Positions 35,319 through 42,697 of a DNA stretch of 44,974 bases are shown piece after piece (within the stretch, counting starts at the first letter, position 1; every line of letters begins with the position of its first letter). This DNA comes from an uncultured Opitutales bacterium. Lineage in GTDB: Bacteria > Verrucomicrobiota > Verrucomicrobiia > Opitutales > Intestinicryptomonadaceae. A program made the translations under genes and the position numbers. Under the pieces are notes generated by a model. It saw nothing but the letters and a program-made list of their open reading frames with translations, was not told where the DNA came from and did no database searches. Location: contig URGP01000020.1 of NCBI GenBank assembly GCA_900547395.1, positions 1 through 44,974 on the forward strand. The letters are read 5' to 3'.

Positions 35319-36086
35319 CTATGAACTCCTGTATTCGGTAATGAGCGACGTGGCTCCGATAAACGCCGCCGCCGCGCTCAAATATAAAAAGAACGGGCGC
35401 GTGTCCAAAAGAGAATTGGAAAAATCTTCGAGATGCTTGAAAGACTGCGCGTAGTCGGCAAAAGACTCCGCCCAAACGCTCCAAGCAGTGTCGGAAGGAC
35501 TTATGTTGACGGCAAGCGCGCTTCCCACAATCGCAATGAACAATATGCAAAAACTCAACATGCCCGCAACCAATGTGCTCCGAGTAAGGGAGCTTGCGAA
35601 AATCCCTATCGCGACATACGCGGCGCCACTCACAAAAATGAAAGAATAGCCCGTGGCGATTTTCGACACCGAAAAAATCCTGCCGTCCGCAACCGCCTGC
35701 GGCAAAGACATCACTGTAATTATCGGGAAAAACAAAGTTAGAGCCCAGAAAAAGACGTATAACAAATAACACGCCAAAAATTTTGAAAGCACTATTTCAA
35801 ACGAAGAGACGGGCGCAGTCATCATCGCCTGCAAAGTCCCCATTCTGCGCTCTTCCGCCAAACTGCGCATGGTAAGCATCGGCACCATGAAAAGCACCGG
35901 AAGCCAAAACAGCGATAAAAACAGCTCTATCGGCGTTTTGCCGCCCTCCGTCGCGCTGACGTCCCACAGGCTCAAAATGTAAATTCCGCCCATGAGGCAC
36001 ACAAAAAGAAGCGCCGCCGCATACGTTGAAGGGGATATAAAAAGCACCCTTATTTGATATTTTAACAATGCCCAAAATTTTCTCAC
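35319..36086 (-). CDS. GldF-like ABC transporter permease
   Basis: 255 residues with about six membrane segments, starting MRKFWALLKYQIRVLFISPSTYAA. This start is the hallmark of GldF and other ABC-2-type permeases, as are MLTMRSLAEERRMGTLQAMMTAPVSS and the SSLTRSTLVAGM segment. It should be the inner-membrane channel partner of the ATPase at 36083-37111, which it overlaps by 4 bases. The GldG-like gene follows after 3 bases. The transported substrate is unknown. Confidence 0.9.
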   Translation of the reverse strand: MRKFWALLKYQIRVLFISPSTYAAALLFVCLMGGIYILSLWDVSATEGGKTPIELFLSLFWLPVLFMVPMLTMRSLAEERRMGTLQAMMTAPVSSFEIVLSKFLACYLLYVFFWALTLFFPIITVMSLPQAVADGRIFSVSKIATGYSFIFVSGAAYVAIGIFASSLTRSTLVAGMLSFCILFIAIVGSALAVNISPSDTAWSVWAESFADYAQSFKHLEDFSNSLLDTRPFFLYLSAAAAFIGATSLITEYRSS

Positions 36087-37111
36087 TTAGCCATCTCCTG
36101 ATTTTTTGAGCCGAAAATGCCTTCGCGCTTCTCTTCCCAAGAACGCCTCGTTGCCGCCATAAAGATGTCTTCCAATGTCGGCCTTGCCAAATACAGTTCG
36201 CGCAATTTCATTTTCTGCGACAGCTCTTTTATTAAAATATCGCCCAAAGGCTCGCGTTTTTTAGTTTTCAAGGCGTAAGTCGCAAATCCTTCGGAATTTT
36301 TCGGGGCAACGGTTTCGATTTTAAAGCCGAAACCCAAAGGCTCGAGCGCGGCTTTCATCTCTTCAAAAGTCACGCTTGCCGAAACTTTGTATGTGTCAAC
36401 AGGCAAAAATTCATTGCGCAGATTTTCGGGAGTTCCGCTTGCCACAACCATGCCCTGGTTGATAATCATCACCCTGTCGCATACAAGCTCGATTTCGGGA
36501 AGGATATGGCTGCTTATCACTACCGACATTCTGCCGCGCAGGGAATCTATAAGTTCCCTTATCGCAATAATTTGATGGGGGTCAAGCCCGATTGTAGGCT
36601 CGTCCATTATAATGACTTCGGGGTGCCCCAAAAGCGCGTCAGCAATGCCTACACGCTGCTTGAACCCCTTTGACAAATTGCCGATAATCTTGCGCGAAGC
36701 CTTGCGCTGCAGCTGGCAGACTTCCATGACTTCGTCAACTTCCCTGCGGATGTCTCCGCCCTTCAAGCCCTTTATCGCCGCGCGAAATTTCAAATATTCC
36801 GCGACCCTCACGTCTTCGGGAAGCGGATTGTTTTCAGGCATGTAGCCTATGTGCGTCTGGGCAAGCTTGGGGAAATTGGCAACGCTCACGCCGCAGACAT
36901 AAGCCCTGCCGCTCGTGGCGGGCATAAGCCCCGAAAGGATGCGCATTGTCGTGCTTTTGCCCGCGCCGTTGGGGCCTAAAAAGCCCAAAATTTCGCCTTT
37001 GGCTATTTTAAACGACACATTGTCAATGGCCTTCATCGCGCCGTAACTTTTGCAAAGCCCTTCCGCGACAATGGAATATTCGACATTTTGAGCAACTTCC
37101 TGCATATCCAA
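36083..37111 (-). CDS. GldA-like ABC transporter ATPase
   Basis: 342 residues. Visible: Walker A FLGPNGAGKSTTMRI, Q-loop YMPENNPLPEDV, signature NLSKGFKQRVGIADAL, Walker B VIIMDEPTIGLDPHQ and H-loop VISSHILPEIE. The C-terminal extension of about 110 residues is that of GldA and ABC-2 drug-export ATPases rather than importers. It powers the GldF-like permease. The start may be the Met at 37111 or the one two codons on (37105). It opens the large minus-strand cluster running to lpxB, and its upstream neighbour (acyl carrier protein) ends at a terminator 95 bases before it. Confidence 0.92.
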   Translation of the reverse strand: MDMQEVAQNVEYSIVAEGLCKSYGAMKAIDNVSFKIAKGEILGFLGPNGAGKSTTMRILSGLMPATSGRAYVCGVSVANFPKLAQTHIGYMPENNPLPEDVRVAEYLKFRAAIKGLKGGDIRREVDEVMEVCQLQRKASRKIIGNLSKGFKQRVGIADALLGHPEVIIMDEPTIGLDPHQIIAIRELIDSLRGRMSVVISSHILPEIELVCDRVMIINQGMVVASGTPENLRNEFLPVDTYKVSASVTFEEMKAALEPLGFGFKIETVAPKNSEGFATYALKTKKREPLGDILIKELSQKMKLRELYLARPTLEDIFMAATRRSWEEKREGIFGSKNQEMAK

Positions 37112-37205
37112 ATAAAAAATAATTGCAAAGAGGCGGAAACTCCCCGATTTTCACAACCGAAAAGCATTCGCCTCCCCCTTCAAAAATAAACAAATAAAGG
37201 TTTTG

Positions 37206-37233
37206 TAAAAAATACAGATTTCAGAAATCCGTA
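37206..37233 (-). terminator. Terminator after the acyl carrier protein gene
   Basis: An 8-bp stem TACGGATT/AATCTGTA (37213-37220 with 37226-37233, one G-T pair), 5-base loop, then six T on the minus strand. It separates the ACP gene from the GldA-like operon. Confidence 0.7.
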
Positions 37234-37240
37234 CAATCCC

Positions 37241-37603
37241 CTATGCAGAAGCTTTTTTGGCAATATAATTCTTGACGTCGCCAATGGTGCGCAAAGTTTG
37301 GACGTCTTCATTTGAAATAGAAATGCCTGTCGCGTCTTCGACAGCCAAAACGATTTCAACCATTGTAAGTGAATCCAAATTCAAGTCTTGAGCCAAAACC
37401 ATGTCGTCGGACGGGTTGTCCAAAAGCGGACGCTTTTCAGGCTCCGCGTACCTTGCGATAATGCCCAATATGACGGTGTTGACCTTGGATACGTCGCCTG
37501 TTTTGCGAAATTCTACGGCAGCTTCTATCGTTTCTGGGGAACAGCGTTTGAGGGAGTCTCTCAACATTGCTTCGTCTTCCGGAGTGAAATTTGTATTTTC
37601 CAT
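37241..37603 (-). CDS. Acyl carrier protein with N-terminal extension
   Basis: 120 residues from the ATG at 37603; the open frame continues 13 codons upstream but the Met at 37603 is favoured because it lies closest to the divergent rsmE start. The phosphopantetheine site DLNLDSLTMVE (Ser78) is clear, as is the helix-III region FVSIS-type ISISNEDVQTL. Compared with the roughly 78-residue AcpP it carries about 40 extra N-terminal residues with a helical, Asp/Glu-rich segment. It should carry acyl chains for fatty acid, lipid A or another lipid path; its exact partner is unknown. It is divergent from rsmE. Confidence 0.88.
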   Translation of the reverse strand: MENTNFTPEDEAMLRDSLKRCSPETIEAAVEFRKTGDVSKVNTVILGIIARYAEPEKRPLLDNPSDDMVLAQDLNLDSLTMVEIVLAVEDATGISISNEDVQTLRTIGDVKNYIAKKASA

Positions 37604-37652
37604 ATTTAAAAGAATTGCATATTTTTTTTTTGATTTCAACATATTTTATTCA

Positions 37653-38354
37653 ATGAACGCCCTAATTTTTAAAGACCTAAACGAGAGCAAGTTCCTGCCT
37701 TTTTCAAGCCCCAAGGCGCATCACATAAAAAACGTCTTAAATCTAAAAACAGGAGACGAAATTTTTGCGGGCATAAAAAATCAAAATCTTTACAAGACAA
37801 GGATTTTTGAAACGAAATCGGGCTACGAATTTTCAAGCGACATAACGCCGCTCGAAAACCCCAAGCGCGTAAAAATCACGCTCTGCTCGGCGTTCACGCG
37901 TCCGCAAATCGCCAAGCGCATAATGTTCGAGGCATCGTGCTTCGGAATTGAAAAGCTGATTTTCTACCCTGCTCAAAAGGGCGAAAGCGGCTATCTCAAA
38001 GCCTCGCTTTACTCTCCCGACGAAGTCGAAGAACAGCTCATAAAGGGGGCAGAACAGGCATGTTCAAGCCTGATACCCGAATTCCATCTTTCCGAAAGCC
38101 TGCAAGAAGCCTTGGAGCTATCGTCAAACTGCGACATAAAAATCGCTCCCGACATCTACGAAAGCACGAAAAATCTTTCCGAAATACGCCTGAAAGACAA
38201 AAAAGCCGCAGTTGTTTTCGGCGGGGAGCGCGGCTTTTCAAACGACGACCGCGCGCTTTTGAGGGAAAGCGGCTACATTCTCGCATCACTTGGCAAGCGA
38301 GTGCTCCGCACCGATTCTGCCGTCATTTCAACGCTTGCGATTTTGAGCGCGTAA
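37653..38354 (+). CDS. rsmE: 16S rRNA m3U1498 methyltransferase
   Basis: 233 residues from the ATG at 37653, 49 bases from the ACP start on the opposite strand. RsmE is a SPOUT-class methyltransferase that modifies U1498 of 16S rRNA. Visible: N-terminal HHIKNVLNLKTGDEI (the PUA-like region), SAFTRPQIAKRI, KGAEQACSS, the knot VVFGGERGFSNDD and the SAM loop ASLGKRVLRTDSAVIS. The N-terminus is somewhat shorter than in E. coli but complete. Its 3' end overlaps the convergent ThrE_2-type gene by 27 bases. Confidence 0.94.
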   Translation: MNALIFKDLNESKFLPFSSPKAHHIKNVLNLKTGDEIFAGIKNQNLYKTRIFETKSGYEFSSDITPLENPKRVKITLCSAFTRPQIAKRIMFEASCFGIEKLIFYPAQKGESGYLKASLYSPDEVEEQLIKGAEQACSSLIPEFHLSESLQEALELSSNCDIKIAPDIYESTKNLSEIRLKDKKAAVVFGGERGFSNDDRALLRESGYILASLGKRVLRTDSAVISTLAILSA

Positions 38355-38840
38355 GCCTTGTCTTTCGCCACAACGCCCTGCGCCCACAAAAAACGAGTCC
38401 ACAAAAACGGACAAGCACGCGCCCAAAACTATCGCAATCAAAATCGAACTCGCCCTTATGCAGTTTTCGAGAAATTCGTCCATGTAAATTTGCGACATCG
38501 CCCCGTCTGATTCTCGCAAAAATTTTTCGATTGCAAGAAGCGCCTTATAACCGATAAGCCCCGGAACCATCGGAAGAAGTGCGGGAAAAGAAAATACTTC
38601 CGCCGCGCAATTCAATATTTTTGCGGCGGCAAGCGACATTACTCCTATCAAAAACGCCCCAAACAAGGTCGCGGAAACAATGTCGCAGTTAAATTGCATA
38701 AGCGAAAACCTGAAAGCATGCCCGAACGCAGCAAAAATCCCGCTTATAAAAAGGGCGTGCCGCGGGGGATTGGAAACCGCTCCAAAACCGATGCAGGCAA
38801 CCGCCGCAAGAAATCCGTCAGCCAATATTTTAAAAATCAT
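38328..38840 (-). CDS. ThrE_2-type subunit of a threonine/serine exporter
   Basis: 170 residues with about four membrane helices. The N-terminus MIFKILADGFLAAVACIGFGAVSNPP is the DUF3815/ThrE_2 pattern; PALLPMVPGLIGYKALL is also characteristic. ThrE proteins export threonine and serine; in many bacteria the fold is split into a large DUF1212 subunit and this small one, as here. It overlaps the large subunit by 4 bases and ends 27 bases inside the convergent rsmE. Substrate specificity is not proven. Confidence 0.87.
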   Translation of the reverse strand: MIFKILADGFLAAVACIGFGAVSNPPRHALFISGIFAAFGHAFRFSLMQFNCDIVSATLFGAFLIGVMSLAAAKILNCAAEVFSFPALLPMVPGLIGYKALLAIEKFLRESDGAMSQIYMDEFLENCIRASSILIAIVLGACLSVFVDSFFVGAGRCGERQGLRAQNRKR

Positions 38841-39595
38841 AAAAATTCACCCCCGAAAACCGCGAGCGCGGAGGCAAGCCCGCACACGGTGGCAAATACG
38901 AGCGTCATTGCATTTCCAAACCTCGAAAGCCCTGCCAAAATATGCCCGTCCAAAATATCGACCGCAGAGTTTAAAAGCGGTATTCCCGGAACAAGAAAAA
39001 GACCCCCCGTATATACGGAGATGGTGCCGCCTAAATGAAATAAATTCACGATGCTTGCCGATGTCCCCGAAGCGACAAACGCGGCAACAAAGAAGCATAG
39101 CGGAACAGGCGTCTTTTTTGACGCCAAAAACGACCGCGCCTTGAACGCCAAAAGCGTTGCAAAAAAAACCGCAAACATCGAAAGCCCGCCGCCAAAAAGC
39201 CCGCAAAAGGCCGCATTGCCCGCCGACACGGCAATGAGAAGCCTATTTCCCGAAATTCTCGAAAGCCTGCGAATGCGTGCCATTTCTGCCTTGCATTCCG
39301 TCATCGAAACAGAGCCTTCGCTTATGCGCCGCGACAGCTTTCTAAGCTCGGACATCTCCCGAAAATTAAGAGCACCCGAAGCTACTTTTTTCACCGCCGT
39401 CGAAGAATTGCCGGAACTGTCGGCAAGCGTCATTATTATGGTTTTCGGCAAAATTATTATCTGCGGTGCATAACCCCATGCAAAAGAAATCCTTTCGATG
39501 TTCCGAAAAATTCTGGCAGTTTGCGACCCGCAACGCATAAGCTCGGACGCAAAATCCATAATTATGCACAAAGCCTCTTCCCTTTCACGCGCCAT
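38837..39595 (-). CDS. ThrE (DUF1212) subunit of a threonine/serine exporter
   Basis: 252 residues: an N-terminal cytoplasmic region (about 1-115; ELMRCGSQTARIFRNIERI and a run of basic residues RIRRLSRISGNR) followed by about four membrane helices, ending in LVPGIPLLNSAVDILDGHILAGLSRF, the hallmark of the family. Together with the following small subunit it should form the inner-membrane exporter for small hydroxy amino acids. It starts 3 bases after the small membrane protein gene and overlaps the small subunit by 4 bases. Confidence 0.88.
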   Translation of the reverse strand: MAREREEALCIIMDFASELMRCGSQTARIFRNIERISFAWGYAPQIIILPKTIIMTLADSSGNSSTAVKKVASGALNFREMSELRKLSRRISEGSVSMTECKAEMARIRRLSRISGNRLLIAVSAGNAAFCGLFGGGLSMFAVFFATLLAFKARSFLASKKTPVPLCFFVAAFVASGTSASIVNLFHLGGTISVYTGGLFLVPGIPLLNSAVDILDGHILAGLSRFGNAMTLVFATVCGLASALAVFGGEFL

Positions 39596-39598
39596 AGC

Positions 39599-39826
39599 CT
39601 ATTTCCTTTTCCCAAAAGCCGCCGCCCCCAAAATGGCGGCAAAAAAAACGCCGTTCCAAACAAGAAAGGCAAAATTGTTTCTGGCAAAGCACCCAAACGC
39701 GCTTCCTCCCGAAGGGCAAGAATTTTCCAAGCCGACGCCCATGGAGCCTTCTCCATTGAGCGGTGCAGAAACCAAAACGTGAAGCATTAAAACAAGTGCC
39801 GAAGCCTGTAAAAAATTTTTTAACAT
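39599..39826 (-). CDS. Small membrane protein, unknown function
   Basis: 75 residues from the ATG at 39826, preferred because a Shine-Dalgarno sequence (AAAGGAAT) lies 4-11 bases upstream; longer in-frame starts at 39850 and 39892 would extend into the promoter zone. Two hydrophobic segments (about 5-20 and 53-70) flank a Gly/Ser-rich loop with a Cys pair (SCPSGGSAFGCF). I do not recognise it. It leads the ThrE operon (gap 3 bases) and faces the LysR gene, so it may belong to the exporter or its regulation. Confidence 0.65.
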   Translation of the reverse strand: MLKNFLQASALVLMLHVLVSAPLNGEGSMGVGLENSCPSGGSAFGCFARNNFAFLVWNGVFFAAILGAAAFGKRK

Positions 39827-39851
39827 ATTTAATTCCTTTGCTCCCTCCATA

Positions 39852-39884
39852 ATATATTGACACAAAATCAAATCAATATATAAA
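39852..39884. promoter_or_regulatory. Inverted repeat and promoter in the thrE/LysR intergenic region
   Basis: ATATATTGA (39852-39860), a 12-base spacer, and TCAATATAT (39873-39881) form a perfect 9-bp inverted repeat. On the plus strand TTGACA (39857-39862) and TATAAA (39879-39884), 16 apart, make a promoter for the LysR gene that overlaps the repeat. This arrangement suits LysR autorepression and control of the divergent ThrE operon. Confidence 0.55.
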
Positions 39885-39922
39885 AAATACAAGTTTAATA
39901 AGAAAATCAGATTTTATTTGCC

Positions 39923-40831
39923 ATGCAGGGGAAACAGATAAAATATTTTTTGGAGGCGGCAAAGTTTCTGCATTTTTCAAAAGCCGCAAATTCTCTCGGC
40001 ATAGCCCAGTCGGCAATAAGCCAGCAGATAATGCTTTTGGAAAACGAGTTGGGATGCAGGCTTTTCGACAGGAGCAACAAATGGAAAGTCTCGCTCACAA
40101 GCGCGGGGAAGGCGTTCGCCGAAGGTGCTGAAAAAGCCCAAAGGGAATTCGACAAAGCAAAGCGCGACGCTCTGCGCGCCTCGAAGGGAGAAATCGGGTC
40201 TCTTTCAATATTTTCAATTCCGTCGTTTTTCAGCTCGGAAAAATTCTTGTCGGCAATCCGCAAAACAAACAAAAAAATGCCGAAGGTATTTTTGGAAATG
40301 CGCAAGCACTCGTCCGCAAACATATTGGAAAGAGTCGGAGAGCAAAAGCTTGACGTCGGCATAATAAGGGCAATCGGCGAGCTTCCGCCGTCTGTCTGCG
40401 AAATGACGCTCGGCATGGAAGACATAATGCTTGCGATTCCTTCAAAACACAGTCTTGCAGCAAAGAGCCGAATAAAAATAAAGGACATCATAAACGAAAA
40501 ATTTATAATGGTTCCCTTCGACGAAAGCCCGTTTTTCTACCGCACGATTGAAAGGGCTTTCATCGAAAAATGCGGCTCTATGCCAGAAATATCGCACGAA
40601 ATATACAACTTCGACGCCATTTTAAAAATCATACCTGAAACAAATTTTGTCGCGCCGATTCCGTCTCTTTTGAAGAATTCCGCGCCAAAAAACGTGGTCT
40701 TGAAAAAAATCTCCGATTTGGAAAAAACAACGCGCTACACCGCGGTATGGCATTCCGAAAATAAGTCGGAAGCCCTCAAAATGTTCTTGAAAATCTTAAA
40801 AGACGAATTTTCAACGAAAACAAGCAAATAA
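39923..40831 (+). CDS. LysR-family transcriptional regulator
   Basis: 302 residues. The N-terminal winged helix-turn-helix (about 4-63) contains FLHFSKAANSLGIAQSAISQQI and LENELGCRLFDRS, and the effector-binding domain (about 90-295) has the periplasmic-binding-protein fold; no inducer residue can be named. LysR regulators usually bind a T-N11-A box next to a divergent gene and respond to a metabolite. Here the divergent operon encodes a ThrE-type exporter and the shared inverted repeat (39852-39881) is a plausible binding site. The long spacing between LysR and ferritin is closed by a minus-strand terminator. Confidence 0.93.
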   Translation: MQGKQIKYFLEAAKFLHFSKAANSLGIAQSAISQQIMLLENELGCRLFDRSNKWKVSLTSAGKAFAEGAEKAQREFDKAKRDALRASKGEIGSLSIFSIPSFFSSEKFLSAIRKTNKKMPKVFLEMRKHSSANILERVGEQKLDVGIIRAIGELPPSVCEMTLGMEDIMLAIPSKHSLAAKSRIKIKDIINEKFIMVPFDESPFFYRTIERAFIEKCGSMPEISHEIYNFDAILKIIPETNFVAPIPSLLKNSAPKNVVLKKISDLEKTTRYTAVWHSENKSEALKMFLKILKDEFSTKTSK

Positions 40832-40833
40832 AA

Positions 40834-40862
40834 AAGCCCGCAAAACACAAGCTTGCGGGCTT
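40834..40862 (-). terminator. Terminator downstream of ferritin
   Basis: A perfect 10-bp stem AAGCCCGCAA (40834-40843) with TTGCGGGCTT (40853-40862), and on the minus strand a T run follows. The plus strand lacks a T run, so it mainly serves ferritin. Confidence 0.85.
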
Positions 40863-40879
40863 CCGTAAACATAAAAATA

Positions 40880-41377
40880 CTATTCCGAACGCTTCGCCGC
40901 CCAGCTGTTGACGCCGAAAATGAGAGTTTGGTCGTCGCCCGCAAATTCAAGCCCCTTGACAAACTGGTAAGTGTTGTGCTCTTCTTCAACTTGCTCGTTG
41001 ATAAACCAGTTCATGAGGTCGGCAGTAGCATAATCCTTCTTTTCGTTCGCAAGCTCAAAAATTTTCGTGATTTGCGAAGTTACAAGCTGTTCGTGCGCAT
41101 ACGCCGTTTTAAAGGCGTCAAGCGGAGAATCGTACGAATCCTTTTCGGGCTTCGGAATGGGGGCTGTTTCAAACGGAGCGTCGCGCTCGTTTAAAAAGTT
41201 GTAGATTTTCATTGCGTGCGACATCTCTTCTTTTGCCTGAATAGACATCCAGCTTGCAAATCCCTGATACGGAGACCTCTTAAAATACGCGCTCATGCCG
41301 AAGTAGATATGCGCGGCATAAAGCTCGTTGTAAAACTGTTCGTTTAAGAGTTTCAATACATCCTGAGGTATTTTCAT
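40880..41377 (-). CDS. Bacterial non-haem ferritin
   Basis: 165 residues, the size of FtnA. The ferroxidase ligands can be read: Glu18, Glu51 and His54 (KEEMSHAM), Glu96 (AHEQLV) and Glu128/Gln129 (NEQVEEEHN). Ferritin shells store iron in the cytoplasm. The start has a strong Shine-Dalgarno sequence (AAAAGGAAG). A single bacterioferritin-type haem-binding Met is not evident. It is not in an operon with other iron genes; neighbours are a LysR gene and a bile-acid-type transporter. No clear Fur box was found in the 91 bases upstream that are free of the transporter extension. Confidence 0.94.
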   Translation of the reverse strand: MKIPQDVLKLLNEQFYNELYAAHIYFGMSAYFKRSPYQGFASWMSIQAKEEMSHAMKIYNFLNERDAPFETAPIPKPEKDSYDSPLDAFKTAYAHEQLVTSQITKIFELANEKKDYATADLMNWFINEQVEEEHNTYQFVKGLEFAGDDQTLIFGVNSWAAKRSE

Positions 41378-41468
41378 TTTCTTCCTTTTAGATTACAATT
41401 TAAGTTAAACTCAATAGCTTTTGTTATCGACAAAAAATCAAAAATTTCAAACATTTTCGCAAAAAATT

Positions 41469-41621
41469 TTATTGGGAAGACGCCTGTTTTTTTGCCTTTT
41501 TCGACTCCAAATACTTGGCATATCCAAGCTCTGCCATTTTTGATTTCGGCGCAAATTTCCCGTAAAGAGCTTCGACTTTCGCAAAATCTTTGAATTTCAA
41601 ACGAAAATACGCGCGCAGAGG
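41469..41621 (-). other. In-frame open extension after the transporter stop codon
   Basis: Directly after the TAG of the transporter at 41622 the same reading frame stays open for 50 codons to a TAA (41469-41471). The peptide is basic, starts PLRAYFRLKFKDFAKVEALY and ends in KKAKKQASSQ. It has no plausible start of its own except an internal ATG (MAELGY) and no Shine-Dalgarno sequence. It may be a C-terminal tail cut off by a nonsense mutation, a readthrough product, or a remnant of another gene. Confidence 0.35.
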
Positions 41622-42584
41622 CTACTTTTTGCGCGAAGATTTCAGCCTGTCGCAAAGGGCAAAAATGTTTGCCAAGACGGTGCCGCTTATCGAGTGGTAA
41701 ACGCACGCAACCGCAGTCGCAAGCGCAGCTTCGGGCATTGCCCAAAAATGCCTGCAAGCCAAATTCGTGCCAAGCCCCGCATTCTGGCATCCGACTTCTA
41801 TTGCGAGAGTCCTGCGTCGGGCAATCCCCATTTTTAATACAACTCCCATTAAGTATCCGCTCAAATAACCCAAACCGTTGTGAAGGGCGACAAGAAGAAA
41901 TATCGCGATTCCGGAAGTCAAAATTTTGTCGGCGCAAAGAGCCGTGACGCCCGCAACTATGAAAGCAAGCCCCAAAACGCTGAATGCGGGCATTATTTGC
42001 ATTGCATCCATGTACGCTTTTTTCTTCGCGAACAAAAAATTCAAAACCGCGCCCGCAATTACAGGGAAAAGAGTTACAATCAATATGCTTTTGAACATTC
42101 CCACTGCGTCGATTTCAATGTTTTCGCCCGAAAGAGCCAACATCAAAAGCGGCGTAAGTATAGGGGAAAGAAGAGTGCTTGCAGTTGTCATTCCAACGCT
42201 GAAAGCCACATCCCCGTTTGCGAGATAGCTCATTATGTTACTTGAAACGCCTCCGGGGCATGTCCCGACCAGCAAAAGCCCGATTGCAACTCCCGTGGGC
42301 AAATCGAAAAATTTTACCATTGCATAGGCAATCAAAGGCATAAAAGTGTACTGAACGCACGCCCCGATAAAAATATCGAAAGGACGACTGAGCAGTATTT
42401 TAAAATCTTGGGCAGATAGCGTCATACCCATCGAAAGCATTATAAATCCCAAAATAAAAGCCTGCGCGTCGCCTCTCACCCACAAAAACAAATTCGGATA
42501 AAAGAACGCCAAAACCGCCGCCGCAATAACAAACAATGCGGTTTTACTCGACAGGATTTTGGCTAATCTAAACAAAAACTTCAT
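41622..42584 (-). CDS. Bile acid:sodium symporter (SBF/BASS)-family transporter
   Basis: 320 residues with about nine or ten membrane helices. The signatures GFIMLSMGMTL (about 45-55), GTCPGGVSSNIMSYLANGDVA (sodium and substrate site) and the second crossover near EVGCQNAGLGTNLA are conserved in SBF proteins. Family members import bile acids, pantoate, pyruvate or other organic anions with sodium; the substrate cannot be deduced here. No Shine-Dalgarno sequence is visible; the nearest gene downstream is ferritin. The TAG at 41622 is followed by an open frame of 50 codons (see that entry), but 320 residues already match family length. Confidence 0.9.
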   Translation of the reverse strand: MKFLFRLAKILSSKTALFVIAAAVLAFFYPNLFLWVRGDAQAFILGFIMLSMGMTLSAQDFKILLSRPFDIFIGACVQYTFMPLIAYAMVKFFDLPTGVAIGLLLVGTCPGGVSSNIMSYLANGDVAFSVGMTTASTLLSPILTPLLMLALSGENIEIDAVGMFKSILIVTLFPVIAGAVLNFLFAKKKAYMDAMQIMPAFSVLGLAFIVAGVTALCADKILTSGIAIFLLVALHNGLGYLSGYLMGVVLKMGIARRRTLAIEVGCQNAGLGTNLACRHFWAMPEAALATAVACVYHSISGTVLANIFALCDRLKSSRKK

Positions 42585-42643
42585 AAATTCAATTTAAACA
42601 GATTTAGCCTCAAAAAAACGAAACGCAAGCCCCAATATCATTA

Positions 42644-42673
42644 TAAAAAAAAGGCTTCCGTTTTCAGGAAGCC
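42644..42673 (-). terminator. Terminator of the PEP-CTERM gene
   Basis: A 7-bp stem GGCTTCC (42653-42659) with GGAAGCC (42667-42673) and a run of eight T on the minus strand. Confidence 0.9.
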
Positions 42674-42697
42674 CTCTTTGTTTTTTGCAAAAAATTT

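Noticed and set aside
37112..37205. Large hairpin GAGGCG/CGCCTC between the ACP and GldA-like genes
   Set aside because: The stem is only 6 bp with a loop of about 30 bases, too weak to call a regulatory element.
41374..41937. Minus-strand open frame of 187 codons across the transporter end
   Set aside because: It is in a different frame from the transporter over helices that are clearly SBF, and its composition is Cys/Arg-rich without a motif.
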